A stretch of DNA of 64,000 nucleotides, taken from NCBI RefSeq assembly GCF_002368415.1, contig NZ_AP018290.1, forward strand, positions 62,001-126,000. Direction: 5' to 3'. The notes below the pieces were generated by a model. That model was not told the DNA's origin. It saw only the letters and a program-made list of their open reading frames with translations, and made no database searches. Below, piece by piece: positions 25,901 to 34,909 of this stretch (positions are counted from its first letter, which is position 1; the number at the start of each line of letters is the position of its first letter). This stretch comes from Calothrix sp. NIES-4105. GTDB lineage: Bacteria; Cyanobacteriota; Cyanobacteriia; Cyanobacteriales; Nostocaceae. Position numbers and translations under genes: made by a program.

Positions 25901-26190
25901 CTAGAAATAGTTTTGTTGCTACGGGAAGGGGAGGAATACCACAAAATCCGAATCAGGAAATCAGGAGTGATAGCACTTGGGCTGACATCCGCGATATCTC
26001 CACATCGGGCAAAACAGAATTTGTTGCAGCGCAAATTTTAGAGCCTGTAGAAATTGTTCAAGCGACTTCTTGGCGCCGTAATGCTCAGAGAATAATTGAG
26101 TTAGTTGCCGATACATCTCCTGTAAATATGCAAAAAGCATGGTTCTTGCGCTGCCGAACGGCCAAGAAAATAATCGTAGGTTGGTTATAA
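22954..26190 (+). CDS. Two-partner-secretion exoprotein with haemagglutinin-type N-terminal domain (TpsA)
   Basis: The protein of about 1078 residues has a signal peptide (KVTSVCLGWVGGILVSGMVL, ending MAQ). A TPS domain at about residues 30-250 carries the diagnostic NPSGIIFGQNASLNIGGSFV. A long beta-helix follows, built of Gly/Asn/Ser-rich turns (GSGNAGNI repeated). It would be exported through a TpsB outer-membrane pore; none is in the window. GTG at 22951 is also open, but ATG 22954 sits better behind GGAGAAGG. The C-terminus keeps the usual SWRRNAQRIIELVAD but ends in an atypical basic tail. It is related to the gene at 37833. Cyanobacterial homologues are often near CHAT and CHASE2 genes, as here. 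Confidence 0.88.
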   Translation: MKVTSVCLGWVGGILVSGMVLPVMAQVTSDGTTNTVVNQSGNDFTVLNGVDKGNNLFHSFSNFSIPTNGSATFDLVSTPNITTIFSRVTGGNVSSIDGLIRTVNNSSPVSLFLMNPSGIIFGQNASLNIGGSFVGTTANSIKFADGTEFSATNITAQPLLTVSVPIGLQMGQNPGTITHQATNFAVQPRLRLSLIGGDVSVEGGRLIAPSGRIEVGSVGANGTVNLGAGGVVSYPASQPMQNIQFSKAAVITTSGAPGGSIQVQGRQVLMREASSIVSNNNSGENNGGGIYINATELLELTGTTSTEDAATNITARVRAGTGQGSQIDIVTPQLKISDGAQIVSRTEAAGNAGNITIQSNDIEAIGESSPEGNFPSGIISRTEATATGRGGDVTITAQKVQLLNGAEFRASSRGNGNAGNFTVKARELTTNSVGITLNYTGISTSSRGGSGQGGDILLEVDTLKILGGSAIRTGTGGSGRAGNMTIRAKAVTLQGEDADEYTAQLFTQAESATTTGNAGNIQIDTEKLSVLDGAKIYTNTSGSGNAGNLLINAREVEILGTNKALRLPSTIQTAALDTSTGQGGQLTINAERLRVAQGGQVTSTTIGSGNAGNIALNGQSIDVTGISLGGYLVSGIYATNTGSSAQNKLGQEFKSNGNGGVITIRTDKLRVSDGASVRSSTSSAGSAGNINVIAKTVEVTGSGLFTPNNVELPSALSANVELDASGQGGQVHLITDQLRLAAGGQISSSTNGSGNAGNVNIRASQIELVGKSTSGRLVSGLFANATQGTGNGGDIRLITNDLAIVDQATINVSNFDTRFPNMAPGKGAAGEVNITAKTVRLNNASSIIVDSLDSNRGNIMLESDLLLMRWDSLISATARGRSNGGNIKLDVPLIAGFENSDIIANAVQGRGGNIAITTQGIFGLKYQERLTPKPDITASSEFGINGTVNINNFGVNPASGLVELPVELTDPSRQIATGCLNNTRNSFVATGRGGIPQNPNQEIRSDSTWADIRDISTSGKTEFVAAQILEPVEIVQATSWRRNAQRIIELVADTSPVNMQKAWFLRCRTAKKIIVGWL

Positions 26191-26338
26191 AATAATAATT
26201 TCATGAGTAAAATTTTGGGATTCTCTAATCTCATTAAGCCCAAAAAGAGGCGTCGTGTAACATCACCTTCGTCACCTTGCCTTAAAGCGATAAAATATAT
26301 TCACGACTTATTTAAAAACGATTCAAACCCTTGCTGCT

Positions 26339-26938
26339 ATGAGTATTCAGACATTAGACCAGCCATTAGAAGAAAAAGTAGTAACTTTGCTAGATGTTAG
26401 TTGGGAGCAATTTAAAGCAATCGAGGCGCCGCTCTTAAACAATCAGGGAGTTAAGTTAAGCTATTTAAAAGGGGTGCTAGAAATTATGTTGCCAATTGGA
26501 CGCGAGCATGAGTATGTTAAAAGCAGCTTGTCTCTGCTGCTAGAAGCTTACATGAGAGAAAAGGGAGTAAAGTTTTATAGGCAGGCGTGGTGGTTTTACT
26601 TAGAAGAGCCTGGTTCTGCTTCGGGCACACAGTAGCGAATCTTACTGTATCGGTACAGATAAAGAGATACCCGACATTGTTATCGAGGTTATCGTGACCA
26701 GTGGCACTATCAACAGGAAGCAGTTATGCAAACCCCTAAGAGTACCCGAAGTTTGGTTTTGGAAGTCAAAGGAGTTACGGATATTTAAATTTAACAATAA
26801 AGAGTATGAAGAAAAGAGTATGAAGAAGTTGACCGTAGTAGCTTTTTCCCAGACTTAGAGCGCGCTGTTACTTAAATACCTTGGTTATACTGACCAGTAC
26901 GATGCTGTAAAAGACTTTACAAAGGAATTGCGCGGTAA
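26339..26938 (+). pseudogene. Frameshifted Uma2 family nuclease gene
   Basis: The intact first 98 codons (SWEQFKAIEAPLLNNQGVKL, SYLKGVLEIMLPIGREHE) match Uma2/DUF820. The frame then stops at 26635. Other frames continue the family in order: ESYCIGTDKEIPDIVIEVIV, VPEVWFWKSKELRIF, EEVDRSSFFPDLERA, and YLGYTDQYDAVKDFTKEL. At least three frameshifts separate them. Joined length is near the normal 190-200 residues. The first fragment could still be translated but lacks the catalytic core. The small ORF upstream at 26203-26400 overlaps its start and is not believed. Confidence 0.85.
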
Positions 26939-26941
26939 CTC

Positions 26942-27048
26942 ACATCTTGCACCTTCTTTTGGCTTGGGTAAGGTGGGCATTGCCCACCCGGAGCAAGAAT
27001 AAGCATTACAAGCGCTTTTATTCTCAACAAGCTCGTGGTGCAAGATGT
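26942..27048. repeat. Small inverted-repeat element
   Basis: CATCTTGCACC at 26942 and GGTGCAAGATG at 27038 are perfect 11-base inverted ends about 85 bases apart, with an inner GGTGGGCATTGCCCACC hairpin. It is fused to the tail of the dead Uma2 gene. Confidence 0.6.
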
Positions 27049-27252
27049 CAGGTAAGAGCGTACCCTTTGAGAGCGAAGGCTTACAACAGCCAGTCAATGC
27101 TTTACGCAATCGCTGGCATAAAACTGATAAATCCCTATCAGGTATCCCCGAACGGTAGTTTTATATATAAAATTACAAACCGATTTATGTCATAATGTCA
27201 ACAGCGTGGTCAATTAAAGTAATTAGGCCAGCATCAAGGAGGACTTCATAAA

Positions 27253-28017
27253 ATGTGTACTATATCTATAGAGGAATTATTAGAAGAAAGCAAAGAAATT
27301 GTAAATTCAAACATTCTCAATGAAAAACTTGAGAATCTTTTCAGTCGTGCATGTCCTGCACCCGTAGTATTTAAAGAAAAGTTTCATGAAATACTAGTTT
27401 TATTAGAAAGTCTTAGAAAAGCTAAAAGTTTAAAAACAATTATATCAAAACTCTATGAACTGTCAGAATCAATCAAAGCATTGGCTGACAAAGATTTTGA
27501 TTTAATTACAGAAGAGGATTACGAGTCACTTCTTTCAATTTCAGACGAACTAGAACTCTGGGGAGATGTTTATACCTCAAGAGCTAAAATTGATAAAGCC
27601 TTAACAGAAAAAAGTAGTTTAGCAACTTTGAGACAATGGTCAGAATGGATTGAGCTATTCGTAGAAGCAATCAATCGTGATGAAAATAAATTACCATTGG
27701 GAAATTGGCCTAATTTAGAAAAGTTAGCGCAGGCAATTGTTGAAATCACTTTTATAACTAATCGTAAAGAAACCAAAAAAAATCATTATAAAAGAATTTT
27801 AAACACTTCCGCAAAATTAATACTTAGCAAAATAGAAAGCAGCAAGCAAATCGAATCTTGGCCACTAGAAGTGGGTAAAAAGTCATACCAAGAGTTGCTG
27901 AGAGAAAGTCAAAAAAGAATACACATGCTTGATGACTTAGACCCAAAAACTAATGAAGAAGCAAAAGAACAGTCTGATACGTTAGAGTACCTTAAAAAAC
28001 ATCTAGAATGTAGGTAG
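27253..28017 (+). CDS. Helical hypothetical protein, partner of the PIN gene
   Basis: The 254-residue product is almost entirely helical, rich in Leu, Glu and Lys, with no signal peptide, no membrane segment and no recognisable domain. Examples are SIEELLEESKEIVNSNILNE and EDYESLLSISDELELWGDVY. It has an excellent ribosome-binding site (AAGGAGG, ten bases before ATG). It ends 31 bases before a PIN-domain gene on the same strand, so the two are probably co-expressed. By position it could be an antitoxin or adaptor for the nuclease. It is much larger than usual VapB-type antitoxins and has no DNA-binding domain I can see. Function unknown. Confidence 0.6.
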   Translation: MCTISIEELLEESKEIVNSNILNEKLENLFSRACPAPVVFKEKFHEILVLLESLRKAKSLKTIISKLYELSESIKALADKDFDLITEEDYESLLSISDELELWGDVYTSRAKIDKALTEKSSLATLRQWSEWIELFVEAINRDENKLPLGNWPNLEKLAQAIVEITFITNRKETKKNHYKRILNTSAKLILSKIESSKQIESWPLEVGKKSYQELLRESQKRIHMLDDLDPKTNEEAKEQSDTLEYLKKHLECR

Positions 28018-28048
28018 TGTTTAGCCGCATGGAGTATAATGTACCCAA

Positions 28049-28564
28049 ATGCCTATTCTATTACTCGATTCTTATCCGTTATCACTCATAACAAATCCGT
28101 CAAACCAAGCAGAGCCTATACGGTGCAGAAGTAGAATTAAACAATTACTAACTCATGAAATTCTAGTTGCAGTACCAGCGATAATACACTATGAGCTTCG
28201 TAGAGCTTTGATTTGTGGAAACAAAACGAAGGGAGTCGAAAATCTAGATAGAATAAAGCAAATGGGGATAGTTCATGTCCCAATAACGACCGAGGCTTTG
28301 AATAAAGCTGCTGAATTATGGGCATGGGCAAGAAAAACAGGGCAGCAAACTGCTCATAGTGACAAAATAGATATCGATGTAATACTCGCTGCACAATCAA
28401 TTATCTTAGCGCAGGACATGGGTGAACACACCGTTATAGCTACATCTAATGTAAGTGACTTACAAAGATATACCTTTGCTGAAAAGTGGGAAGACGTAAC
28501 ACTAGAATATTTTTCAAAATTACACAGCGAAAAAAATCTAGATTTGAGCAAATCTAGATTATAG
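28049..28564 (+). CDS. PIN-domain ribonuclease (VapC-like)
   Basis: The 171-residue protein carries the PIN metal-binding acids in order: Asp7 (LLLDSYPLSL), Glu49 (IIHYELRRAL), Asp110 (DIDVILAAQS), then the NVSDL region at 134-138. These build a Mg-dependent RNase site. VapC toxins of this fold cut tRNA or rRNA; the target here is unknown. It follows the helical protein at 27253 by 31 bases and has no other partner gene. The length is slightly above the usual 130-150 residues because of a C-terminal Lys/Ser tail. Cytosolic. Confidence 0.8.
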   Translation: MPILLLDSYPLSLITNPSNQAEPIRCRSRIKQLLTHEILVAVPAIIHYELRRALICGNKTKGVENLDRIKQMGIVHVPITTEALNKAAELWAWARKTGQQTAHSDKIDIDVILAAQSIILAQDMGEHTVIATSNVSDLQRYTFAEKWEDVTLEYFSKLHSEKNLDLSKSRL

Positions 28565-29016
28565 ATATTTTAAATATCAACCTATATCAAGCTTTTAATT
28601 GATAATGCTTTCAAATTAAAACATCAACTCTCTTTCAAGAGCAGCCTTGTGTCACTAAGGTAGGAACTCTAATCACGACGCAAACAGTGGTTAGATATGG
28701 AAGTTGGGTCAGTATCAATCGAATTAGATTTAGACCGCACGGGTTTTGATACAGACATTAATCAAATCTCGAATCTCAAGCTGGCACCTCTTAATGTTGT
28801 GCGTAGGATGTACTCGAAATCAATGCCCAAAACCCCAAGCAGCTTAAAATTAATTGAATTCGTAGTATCTTTTTTCTTAACGGCTAATGATAGTCTTAGT
28901 ATTCCCAATTGGTATAAATACTCTCTTAACAGTTGATAGATCGAATAATTAGTTGGGCAATATAAGTTAACAGATAACATGCACAAAAGCTGTTATTAAC
29001 GTCAGTAATTATACTT
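28565..29016. other. Intergenic region
   Basis: No gene accepted. The ORF at 28697-28936 has no ribosome-binding site or family resemblance. The last 100 bases probably contain the promoter of the TPR-CHAT gene. Confidence 0.35.
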
Positions 29017-31587
29017 ATGCTCCGAATTAAACGAACTCGTTGGCTGTATTTGAGCCTTTGTTTTTTAAGTTTGTGTTTAGTATTTGCCATTACGCCTGTA
29101 AAAGCATCACTAAGAGCAATAACCCCAGTTGTTTCTTCCTATACCAACTTGTTAGAACAGGGACGAAATCTCTATAGTGTGGGACGTTTTGTAGAAGCTG
29201 TGACGGCTTGGGAAATGGCAGCACAAAGATACCGCACTCAAGGTGATCGATTAAATGAAGCTTTAAGTCTAAGTTATCTTTCGCTGGCGCTACAGGAACT
29301 TAATCAATGGGAAACAGCGGAAAAATTTATTAAGCAAAGTCTAAAAATTTTGCAAACCGTTAAACCCTCTGCTGATGCTCTTGTTTGGGCAAAAATACTG
29401 AATACTCAGGGAAGTTTACAACTGCGTACTGGTAAAGCTGAAATTGCGATTACTACTTGGGAGAAAGCTCAAAAATATTATGAGCAGGCTGGTGATATGA
29501 TTGGTAGCTGGGGCAGTCAAATTAATCAGGCACAAGCTTTACAAAGTTTGGGATTTTACCGTCGCTCGAAACAACAATTGGAGACGCTAACACAAAAATT
29601 GGCGATAATGCCAGATTCAGAGGTAAAGGTTAGTGGATTACGGGCGCTAGGGAATGCTTTGCAAACGGTTGGTGATAGTAAAAGTCAGCAAGTATTAGAA
29701 CTTTCTTTTGCAATAGCGAATAAAATTCAAGCCAAAAATCAGCTAAGTTCTATTCTTTTAAGTTTAGGGAAAAATGCTTCTGATTTAAAAGACCCAGAAG
29801 CGGCATTTAATTACTTTGAAGATGCTTCATCAGCAGCTACTAACCCAAATGAAGCGTTACAATCACGTTTAGCTAGTTTCAAATTATTGGTGGATTACAA
29901 TAAACCAGAACATGCGATTCAAGAGGCGCCGAAAGTTAGAAAAATGTTGCAAGAATTACCACCAAGTCATATTTCGCTTTATGCAGCAATTAATTTTGTA
30001 GCAACCTTAAATCGCTTAGAAAATCCCGACCAAGCTTTACCTGGTAGAGAAGTAGCACAATTAATGGCAGCTACTATTAAATCTGCACAGCAACTTCAGG
30101 ATTCTCGCGCGGAAGCTTATGCATTATATCAATTGGCAGAACTTTATCGTCGCACACAGCAGTGGTCTGAAGCAAAAGAGTTAGCTATGAGGTCTTTAGA
30201 TATTGCCCGTAAACTCCAAGCTGACGATATTATTGCTCAGTCAGCGTGGCAAGTTGGACAGTTGTATAAACAACAAAATAATCAACCGGAAGCAGTATTA
30301 GCTTACACGGAAGCTGTTCAGTCATTAAAAGCACTGCGTTCTGATTTAGTTGCGGTAAATCCTGATATCCAATTTTCTTTCCGTAAAAATGTGGAACCCG
30401 TTTATCGTGAACTTGTAGCTTTACTTCTAAGGGAACAACCAACCCAAGCGGAATTAGGGCAAGCTCGTGAATTGATTGAATCTTTACAAATTGCCGAACT
30501 TGATAACTTTTTCCGCGAAGCTTGTTTAGATAAAGCACAGCAAATTGATCAAGTTGACCCTGCTGCTGCCGTGGTTTATCCAATTATCTTACCTGATCGC
30601 CTTGGTGTAATTATTTCCCAATCCGGAAAACCATTACGCTATTATGTAACCTACGAACCAAGTGCGGCAATTGAAAAAACTCTCAAGAATTTGCTAGTTT
30701 CACTTAATCCTGTTTCTGATTCTAAGAATAGAAAGCAATTTAGTCAGGAAATTTATAATTGGTTGATTCGTCCTGCAGAACAGGATGGAGCTTTTAAAGA
30801 TATTAAAACGTTAGTATTTGTTTTGGATGAAAAGTTGCGGAATATACCGATAGCGGCTTTGTATGATGGTAAACAATTTTTGATTGAGAAATATGCTGTT
30901 GCCCTTTCTCCTGGATTGCGATTGATGCCTGCTGGCTCTCTACAGGAAGATGAAATTAATGCAATTGTCGCTGGTATAAGTGAATCTCGCGCGGGTTTTG
31001 CGGCTTTACCTGCTGTGGAATCAGAAGTTAAGCAAATTTCTAAAAAAGTCCCATCTGAACTTTTATTAAATCAAAAATTTACGAGTGAAGCTCTAGCACA
31101 ACGCCTAAAATCAAGTCGTGCTGATGTTGTTCATCTTGCAACCCACGGACAATTTAGTTCCCGTCTTGAAGATACTTTTTTGCTTACGTGGGATGGACAA
31201 CTTGATGTGAAGGAACTGTCTGAACTTCTCAAATATCGTGGTGGTAATGTATCAAAACCAATTGAATTATTGGTATTAAGTGCTTGTGATACTGCGACTG
31301 GAGATGAGCGCGCGGCTTTAGGACTCGCAGGTTTAGCCGTTAAATCTGGCGCCCGCTCTACTATTGCCACTCTCTGGCCTATCAAAGATAAAGCGGCAGA
31401 AATGCTGATGACTCAATTATACGAGCAACTGCAACAACCCAAAATTACTAAAGCCGAGGCACTACGTCAGGCACAAATTAACTTGATTCGCAAAACTGAT
31501 TTCGCCGACCCATTCTTCTGGTCTGCTTTTGTTTTAGTCGGTAATTGGCTTTATTTCAGTGTAAATACTGAGAATAATTGTAATTAA
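29017..31587 (+). CDS. TPR-CHAT protein (caspase-like peptidase domain)
   Basis: The 856-residue protein has an N-terminal hydrophobic signal (residues 8-30, LYLSLCFLSLCLVFAI). A superhelix of TPR-like repeats covers about 45-480 (NLLEQGRNLYSVGRFVEAVT, DRLNEALSLSYLSLALQEL). A C-terminal CHAT domain lies at about 560-850. The catalytic dyad is His710 (HLATHGQF) and Cys757 (LSACDTATGD). CHAT is a clan-CD cysteine peptidase related to caspases and separase; the TPR array would recruit the substrate. The end (DPFFWSAFVLVGNW) is typical. It is the first of three plus-strand genes (CHAT, DUF928, CHASE2 kinase) often found together in cyanobacteria. Export or membrane anchoring is inferred from the signal. 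Confidence 0.88.
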   Translation: MLRIKRTRWLYLSLCFLSLCLVFAITPVKASLRAITPVVSSYTNLLEQGRNLYSVGRFVEAVTAWEMAAQRYRTQGDRLNEALSLSYLSLALQELNQWETAEKFIKQSLKILQTVKPSADALVWAKILNTQGSLQLRTGKAEIAITTWEKAQKYYEQAGDMIGSWGSQINQAQALQSLGFYRRSKQQLETLTQKLAIMPDSEVKVSGLRALGNALQTVGDSKSQQVLELSFAIANKIQAKNQLSSILLSLGKNASDLKDPEAAFNYFEDASSAATNPNEALQSRLASFKLLVDYNKPEHAIQEAPKVRKMLQELPPSHISLYAAINFVATLNRLENPDQALPGREVAQLMAATIKSAQQLQDSRAEAYALYQLAELYRRTQQWSEAKELAMRSLDIARKLQADDIIAQSAWQVGQLYKQQNNQPEAVLAYTEAVQSLKALRSDLVAVNPDIQFSFRKNVEPVYRELVALLLREQPTQAELGQARELIESLQIAELDNFFREACLDKAQQIDQVDPAAAVVYPIILPDRLGVIISQSGKPLRYYVTYEPSAAIEKTLKNLLVSLNPVSDSKNRKQFSQEIYNWLIRPAEQDGAFKDIKTLVFVLDEKLRNIPIAALYDGKQFLIEKYAVALSPGLRLMPAGSLQEDEINAIVAGISESRAGFAALPAVESEVKQISKKVPSELLLNQKFTSEALAQRLKSSRADVVHLATHGQFSSRLEDTFLLTWDGQLDVKELSELLKYRGGNVSKPIELLVLSACDTATGDERAALGLAGLAVKSGARSTIATLWPIKDKAAEMLMTQLYEQLQQPKITKAEALRQAQINLIRKTDFADPFFWSAFVLVGNWLYFSVNTENNCN

Positions 31588-31708
31588 TTAATGTATTTTC
31601 CTTGTAGCTTTTGTGTCTGAAGTCGCTTATAAAGGCTAATATATCCCTCTATTTCACTTGTGGTTTAACAAAATTCTTTGACAGGTCAACACAAAACGGG
31701 TACACATT

Positions 31709-32551
31709 ATGAAACGTCGATACTTAGTTAGTTTTTTAAGCGTAATTGCTTTTCTCACAAGTACTCTATGCAGCAGTGCCTATGCTGTTATGTTTACTCC
31801 ACCTTCAGGTAATGGCGCCCCCAAACAAGGAACGTCCGGTGCTTCTAGAGGCAATTTGTTTACTCCTGATAAAAGTAATAGCATTCCCAGACAAGATACA
31901 GTCGGTGCTTCTAGAGGCAATTTGTTTACTCCTGATAAAGGTAACGGCGCCCCATCTCAAGCATCAGGAGGAGCTTCTCGTATTGGTACCAATCCTTCGA
32001 CAGTGGCAGCAAGAGGACCTGCTGCATTAGTAGCTCTTTTGCCCCAAAGTTTTTATGGAACTACAGTGTCATCTCGTCCAACGGTGATGGTGTATATTCC
32101 TGCTTCTAGTGCAGAAAAAGCTGTTTTCAGTATTAAGGACGAAGTTGGAAATGTACACTATCAGATGACTGTTCCGGTTGCTGGTTTAACTGGGTCGCTC
32201 GCTATCAAATTACCTCCGGAGGCGCCTGCTTTGGCAATAGATAAAAACTATCAATGGTTTCTAGCGCTTAAAGTGGATGGAGAACTTAGCCCAAGTACAC
32301 CTTACGTTGATGGTTGGATTAAACGTATCCAACCGAGTAGGGAGTTAATGATAGCAATGCAACAGCAAGATGCGTTGAAGATCGCTGCGGCTTTTGGTGA
32401 ACACGGCGTTTGGTACGATTGCATTGCTACACTTGCTGGTTTGTATGCTCAACAATCTAATAATCCTAATGTAGTTAAACAATGGCAAGAACTTCTCTCT
32501 TCGGTGGACTTGAAAGAGATTGCTACGGCGCCGCTAGTTTCTCTTAACTAG
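31709..32551 (+). CDS. DUF928 domain protein, secreted
   Basis: The 280-residue product has a signal peptide (residues 1-26, LVSFLSVIAFLTSTLCSSAY). A low-complexity linker of three imperfect 24-residue repeats follows (GASRGNLFTPDK then N-S-I/G-A-P). The DUF928 domain then runs to the end: RPTVMVYIPASSAEKAVFSI, DKNYQWFLALKVD, YVDGWIKRIQPS. DUF928 is a cyanobacterial family of unknown function that I know from neighbourhoods with CHAT, TPS exoproteins and CHASE2 kinases, matching the present context. It lies 120 bases after the CHAT gene. Periplasmic location is inferred. Confidence 0.85.
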   Translation: MKRRYLVSFLSVIAFLTSTLCSSAYAVMFTPPSGNGAPKQGTSGASRGNLFTPDKSNSIPRQDTVGASRGNLFTPDKGNGAPSQASGGASRIGTNPSTVAARGPAALVALLPQSFYGTTVSSRPTVMVYIPASSAEKAVFSIKDEVGNVHYQMTVPVAGLTGSLAIKLPPEAPALAIDKNYQWFLALKVDGELSPSTPYVDGWIKRIQPSRELMIAMQQQDALKIAAAFGEHGVWYDCIATLAGLYAQQSNNPNVVKQWQELLSSVDLKEIATAPLVSLN

Positions 32552-32552
32552 A

Positions 32553-32650
32553 ACAAATATTGTGGAGACGAGCGAACATTGTGGAAACGAAAACAAATAT
32601 TGTGGAGACGAAAACAAATATTGTGGAGACGTGACATGTCACGTCTCTAC
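32553..32650. repeat. Tandem repeat ending in a perfect palindrome
   Basis: Four imperfect copies of a unit of about 25 bases, ACAAATATTGTGGAGACGA, lie head to tail. The last runs into a perfect 22-base palindrome (GAGACGTGACA and TGTCACGTCTC) at 32626-32647, followed by TACATTTGG. It fills the gap between the DUF928 and kinase genes. Confidence 0.75.
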
Positions 32651-32685
32651 ATTTGGTAAATTAATTTAATTATTTGTATTGCAAT

Positions 32686-34881
32686 ATGTGGAGTCGATAC
32701 CAAGCTTTTATCCGAAATACTCGTAGCGTTTTGATTATCACTCCCGCTATTGCTCTGACAGTTATTGTCAGTCAATCTTTGGGACTGTTCAATTTGTCGG
32801 AGTGGAAACTTCGTGATCAATGGGTGCGACTACAGTCACAGCAAAAAACAAGACAAAAACCTGCTTCAGAAATTGTAATTGTTACTATTGATGAGCGTGA
32901 TATCCAATCGGTGGGGAAATGGCCTATTCCTGACTGGTCGTTGGCACAATTACTTGAAAAAATCCGAGCGCAACAACCGCGCGCTATTGGTTTAGATTTA
33001 TATCGAGATTTAAAAGAGGGAACTGGTTATGAGCAGCTTGCAGAAATCTTCCGTACTACTCCTAATTTAATTGGAGTTGAGAAAATTACGGGTGAGCGGG
33101 TTAATCCTCCACCAGAACTTAAAAAAAATGACCAGGTGGGGTTAGCTGATTTGGTTTTAGATGGTGACCGTCATGTGCGTCGTGCTTTGCTCACAGCTAC
33201 CGATGCTAAGGAAGAGGGGAAAATAAAAGCGGGATTGGCAACTCGTGTTGCGCTTAAATATCTTGAAGCTGAAAGGATTACGTTAGAGTCTGTTGACGAA
33301 AAACAATTAAAGTTTAAATTGGGCAAGACAATTTATCAACCTCTTAAAAATTACGAAGCTGGTTATAGTAACGCTGATGTGGGTGGTTATCAAATTTTAA
33401 TCAACTGGTATGGTTCGGAAACTGCATTTCGTACAGTTTCTATGCGCGACGTTTTGGCAGGAAATATTCCAGCAGATTTAATGCGTGAGCGCATGGTATT
33501 TATTGGTTCGACTGCTGCTAGTACTAATGATTTTTTTAGTACGCCTTTTAGCTCTTCTTTGATTTATGCCCAAAAACCTACTCCCGGTGTAGCTATTCAT
33601 GCTAATATTGCAAGTCAACTGGTGCAAGGGGCAAAAGTTCAGAGTACTATTGTCCACGGTGTTTCTGCAAATTTTTTGTATTTCTGGATTGTTTTATGGT
33701 CTGCTATTGGTTCGTCTAGTTGTTGGTATTTAGCTAGCGTGCCAACTAAACGACGTATTCCAGGTGGTATAGTTCTTTGGTCAACTATAAGTATTAGTAC
33801 TGTGTTTGTTGTTGGCGCCTACAAGATTTTTTTAGCTGGTTTACTAATTCCGGTAACACCTGCTTTGGTAGCATTTGTTAGCAGTGTAATTGCTACAGTA
33901 AATGCTTATAAACAGCAAAAATTAGAAGAAATTAATCAGCAGTTGGAAACAAAAGTCGAAGAACGAACGCACGAGCTACTTGAGGCAAAAGAGACTTTAG
34001 AACAACAGGTAAAAGAGCGTACTGCCGAACTGACAAAATCATTGCAGCAGTTACAAGATACTCAATTACAAATGATTCAAAGCGAGAAAATGTCAGCACT
34101 GGGTAATTTGGTAGCAGGAATAGCTCATGAAATGAATAATCCCCTTAGTTTTATATCTGCTAGTCTCGAACAAGCAAAGCCAACTATTAGTGATATCATC
34201 GAACATTTACAACTTTATCAAAAAACATCATACAACGAAGAAATTCTTAACCATGCTTCAGAGATTGATTTAGATTATTACATCGAAGATTTACCTGTAA
34301 TGATTGATTCAATGGTAATGGCTTGTGAGCGTATTCAAAATATTAGCAATAGTTTAAGAACTTTTTCTAGAGCAGATCGAGATTGCAAACAGCCATTTAA
34401 TTTACAAGAAGGCATTGATAGCACTATTTTAATTCTCAAACATCGTTTAAAGGCAAACGAACAGCGTCCAGCAATTGAAGTATCTATAAATTATTGTGAT
34501 TCACCTCTGGTTGAGTGTTTCCCAGGTCAATTAAATCAAGTGTTTATGAATATTATTGCAAATGCAATTGATGCTTTGGATGAGTCTAGCATAGGTCGCA
34601 GTTTCAAGGAAATCTCAAACAATCCTAATCAGATTACAATTACTACCTGTCTTATAAATGAATATGTAAAAATAATAATTGCTGATAATGGTATTGGCAT
34701 GAGTGAAGAAGTTAAGCAACATATATTTGAGCATTTATTTACAACTAAACAAGTCAACAAAGGTACCGGATTGGGACTTGCAATTGCAAAACAAATTATA
34801 GTAGAAAAACATAGCGGTAGTATTGAAGTAAACTCTACTGTTGGAAGTGGAACTGAGTTCATAATTTTATTACCTTTATGA
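32686..34881 (+). CDS. CHASE2 sensor histidine kinase
   Basis: The protein (731 residues from ATG 32686) has an N-terminal membrane segment (LIITPAIALTVIVSQSLGLF). An extracytoplasmic CHASE2 domain follows (SEIVIVTIDERDIQSVGKWP, GLDLYRD). Next come membrane helices at about 320-410, a coiled coil (LEQQVKERTAELTKSLQQLQ), and a kinase core. The kinase core has His481 in GIAHEMNNPLSF, the N box NAIDAL, G1 DNGIGM and G2 GTGLGLAI. It should autophosphorylate on His481 in response to an unknown external signal; no response regulator is adjacent. TTG at 32674 is open upstream but ATG 32686 is preferred. CHASE2 kinases commonly neighbour CHAT/DUF928 genes in cyanobacteria. Confidence 0.9.
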   Translation: MWSRYQAFIRNTRSVLIITPAIALTVIVSQSLGLFNLSEWKLRDQWVRLQSQQKTRQKPASEIVIVTIDERDIQSVGKWPIPDWSLAQLLEKIRAQQPRAIGLDLYRDLKEGTGYEQLAEIFRTTPNLIGVEKITGERVNPPPELKKNDQVGLADLVLDGDRHVRRALLTATDAKEEGKIKAGLATRVALKYLEAERITLESVDEKQLKFKLGKTIYQPLKNYEAGYSNADVGGYQILINWYGSETAFRTVSMRDVLAGNIPADLMRERMVFIGSTAASTNDFFSTPFSSSLIYAQKPTPGVAIHANIASQLVQGAKVQSTIVHGVSANFLYFWIVLWSAIGSSSCWYLASVPTKRRIPGGIVLWSTISISTVFVVGAYKIFLAGLLIPVTPALVAFVSSVIATVNAYKQQKLEEINQQLETKVEERTHELLEAKETLEQQVKERTAELTKSLQQLQDTQLQMIQSEKMSALGNLVAGIAHEMNNPLSFISASLEQAKPTISDIIEHLQLYQKTSYNEEILNHASEIDLDYYIEDLPVMIDSMVMACERIQNISNSLRTFSRADRDCKQPFNLQEGIDSTILILKHRLKANEQRPAIEVSINYCDSPLVECFPGQLNQVFMNIIANAIDALDESSIGRSFKEISNNPNQITITTCLINEYVKIIIADNGIGMSEEVKQHIFEHLFTTKQVNKGTGLGLAIAKQIIVEKHSGSIEVNSTVGSGTEFIILLPL

Positions 34882-34909
34882 TTTGGACAAAGAAGTCGGG
34901 AATCTTAAC

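Noticed and set aside
26203-26400. 65-residue ORF before the Uma2 gene
   Set aside because: Overlaps the better-supported Uma2 start in another frame.
28697-28936. 79-residue ORF between the PIN and CHAT genes
   Set aside because: No ribosome-binding site, no recognisable motif, and an equal ORF on the other strand.
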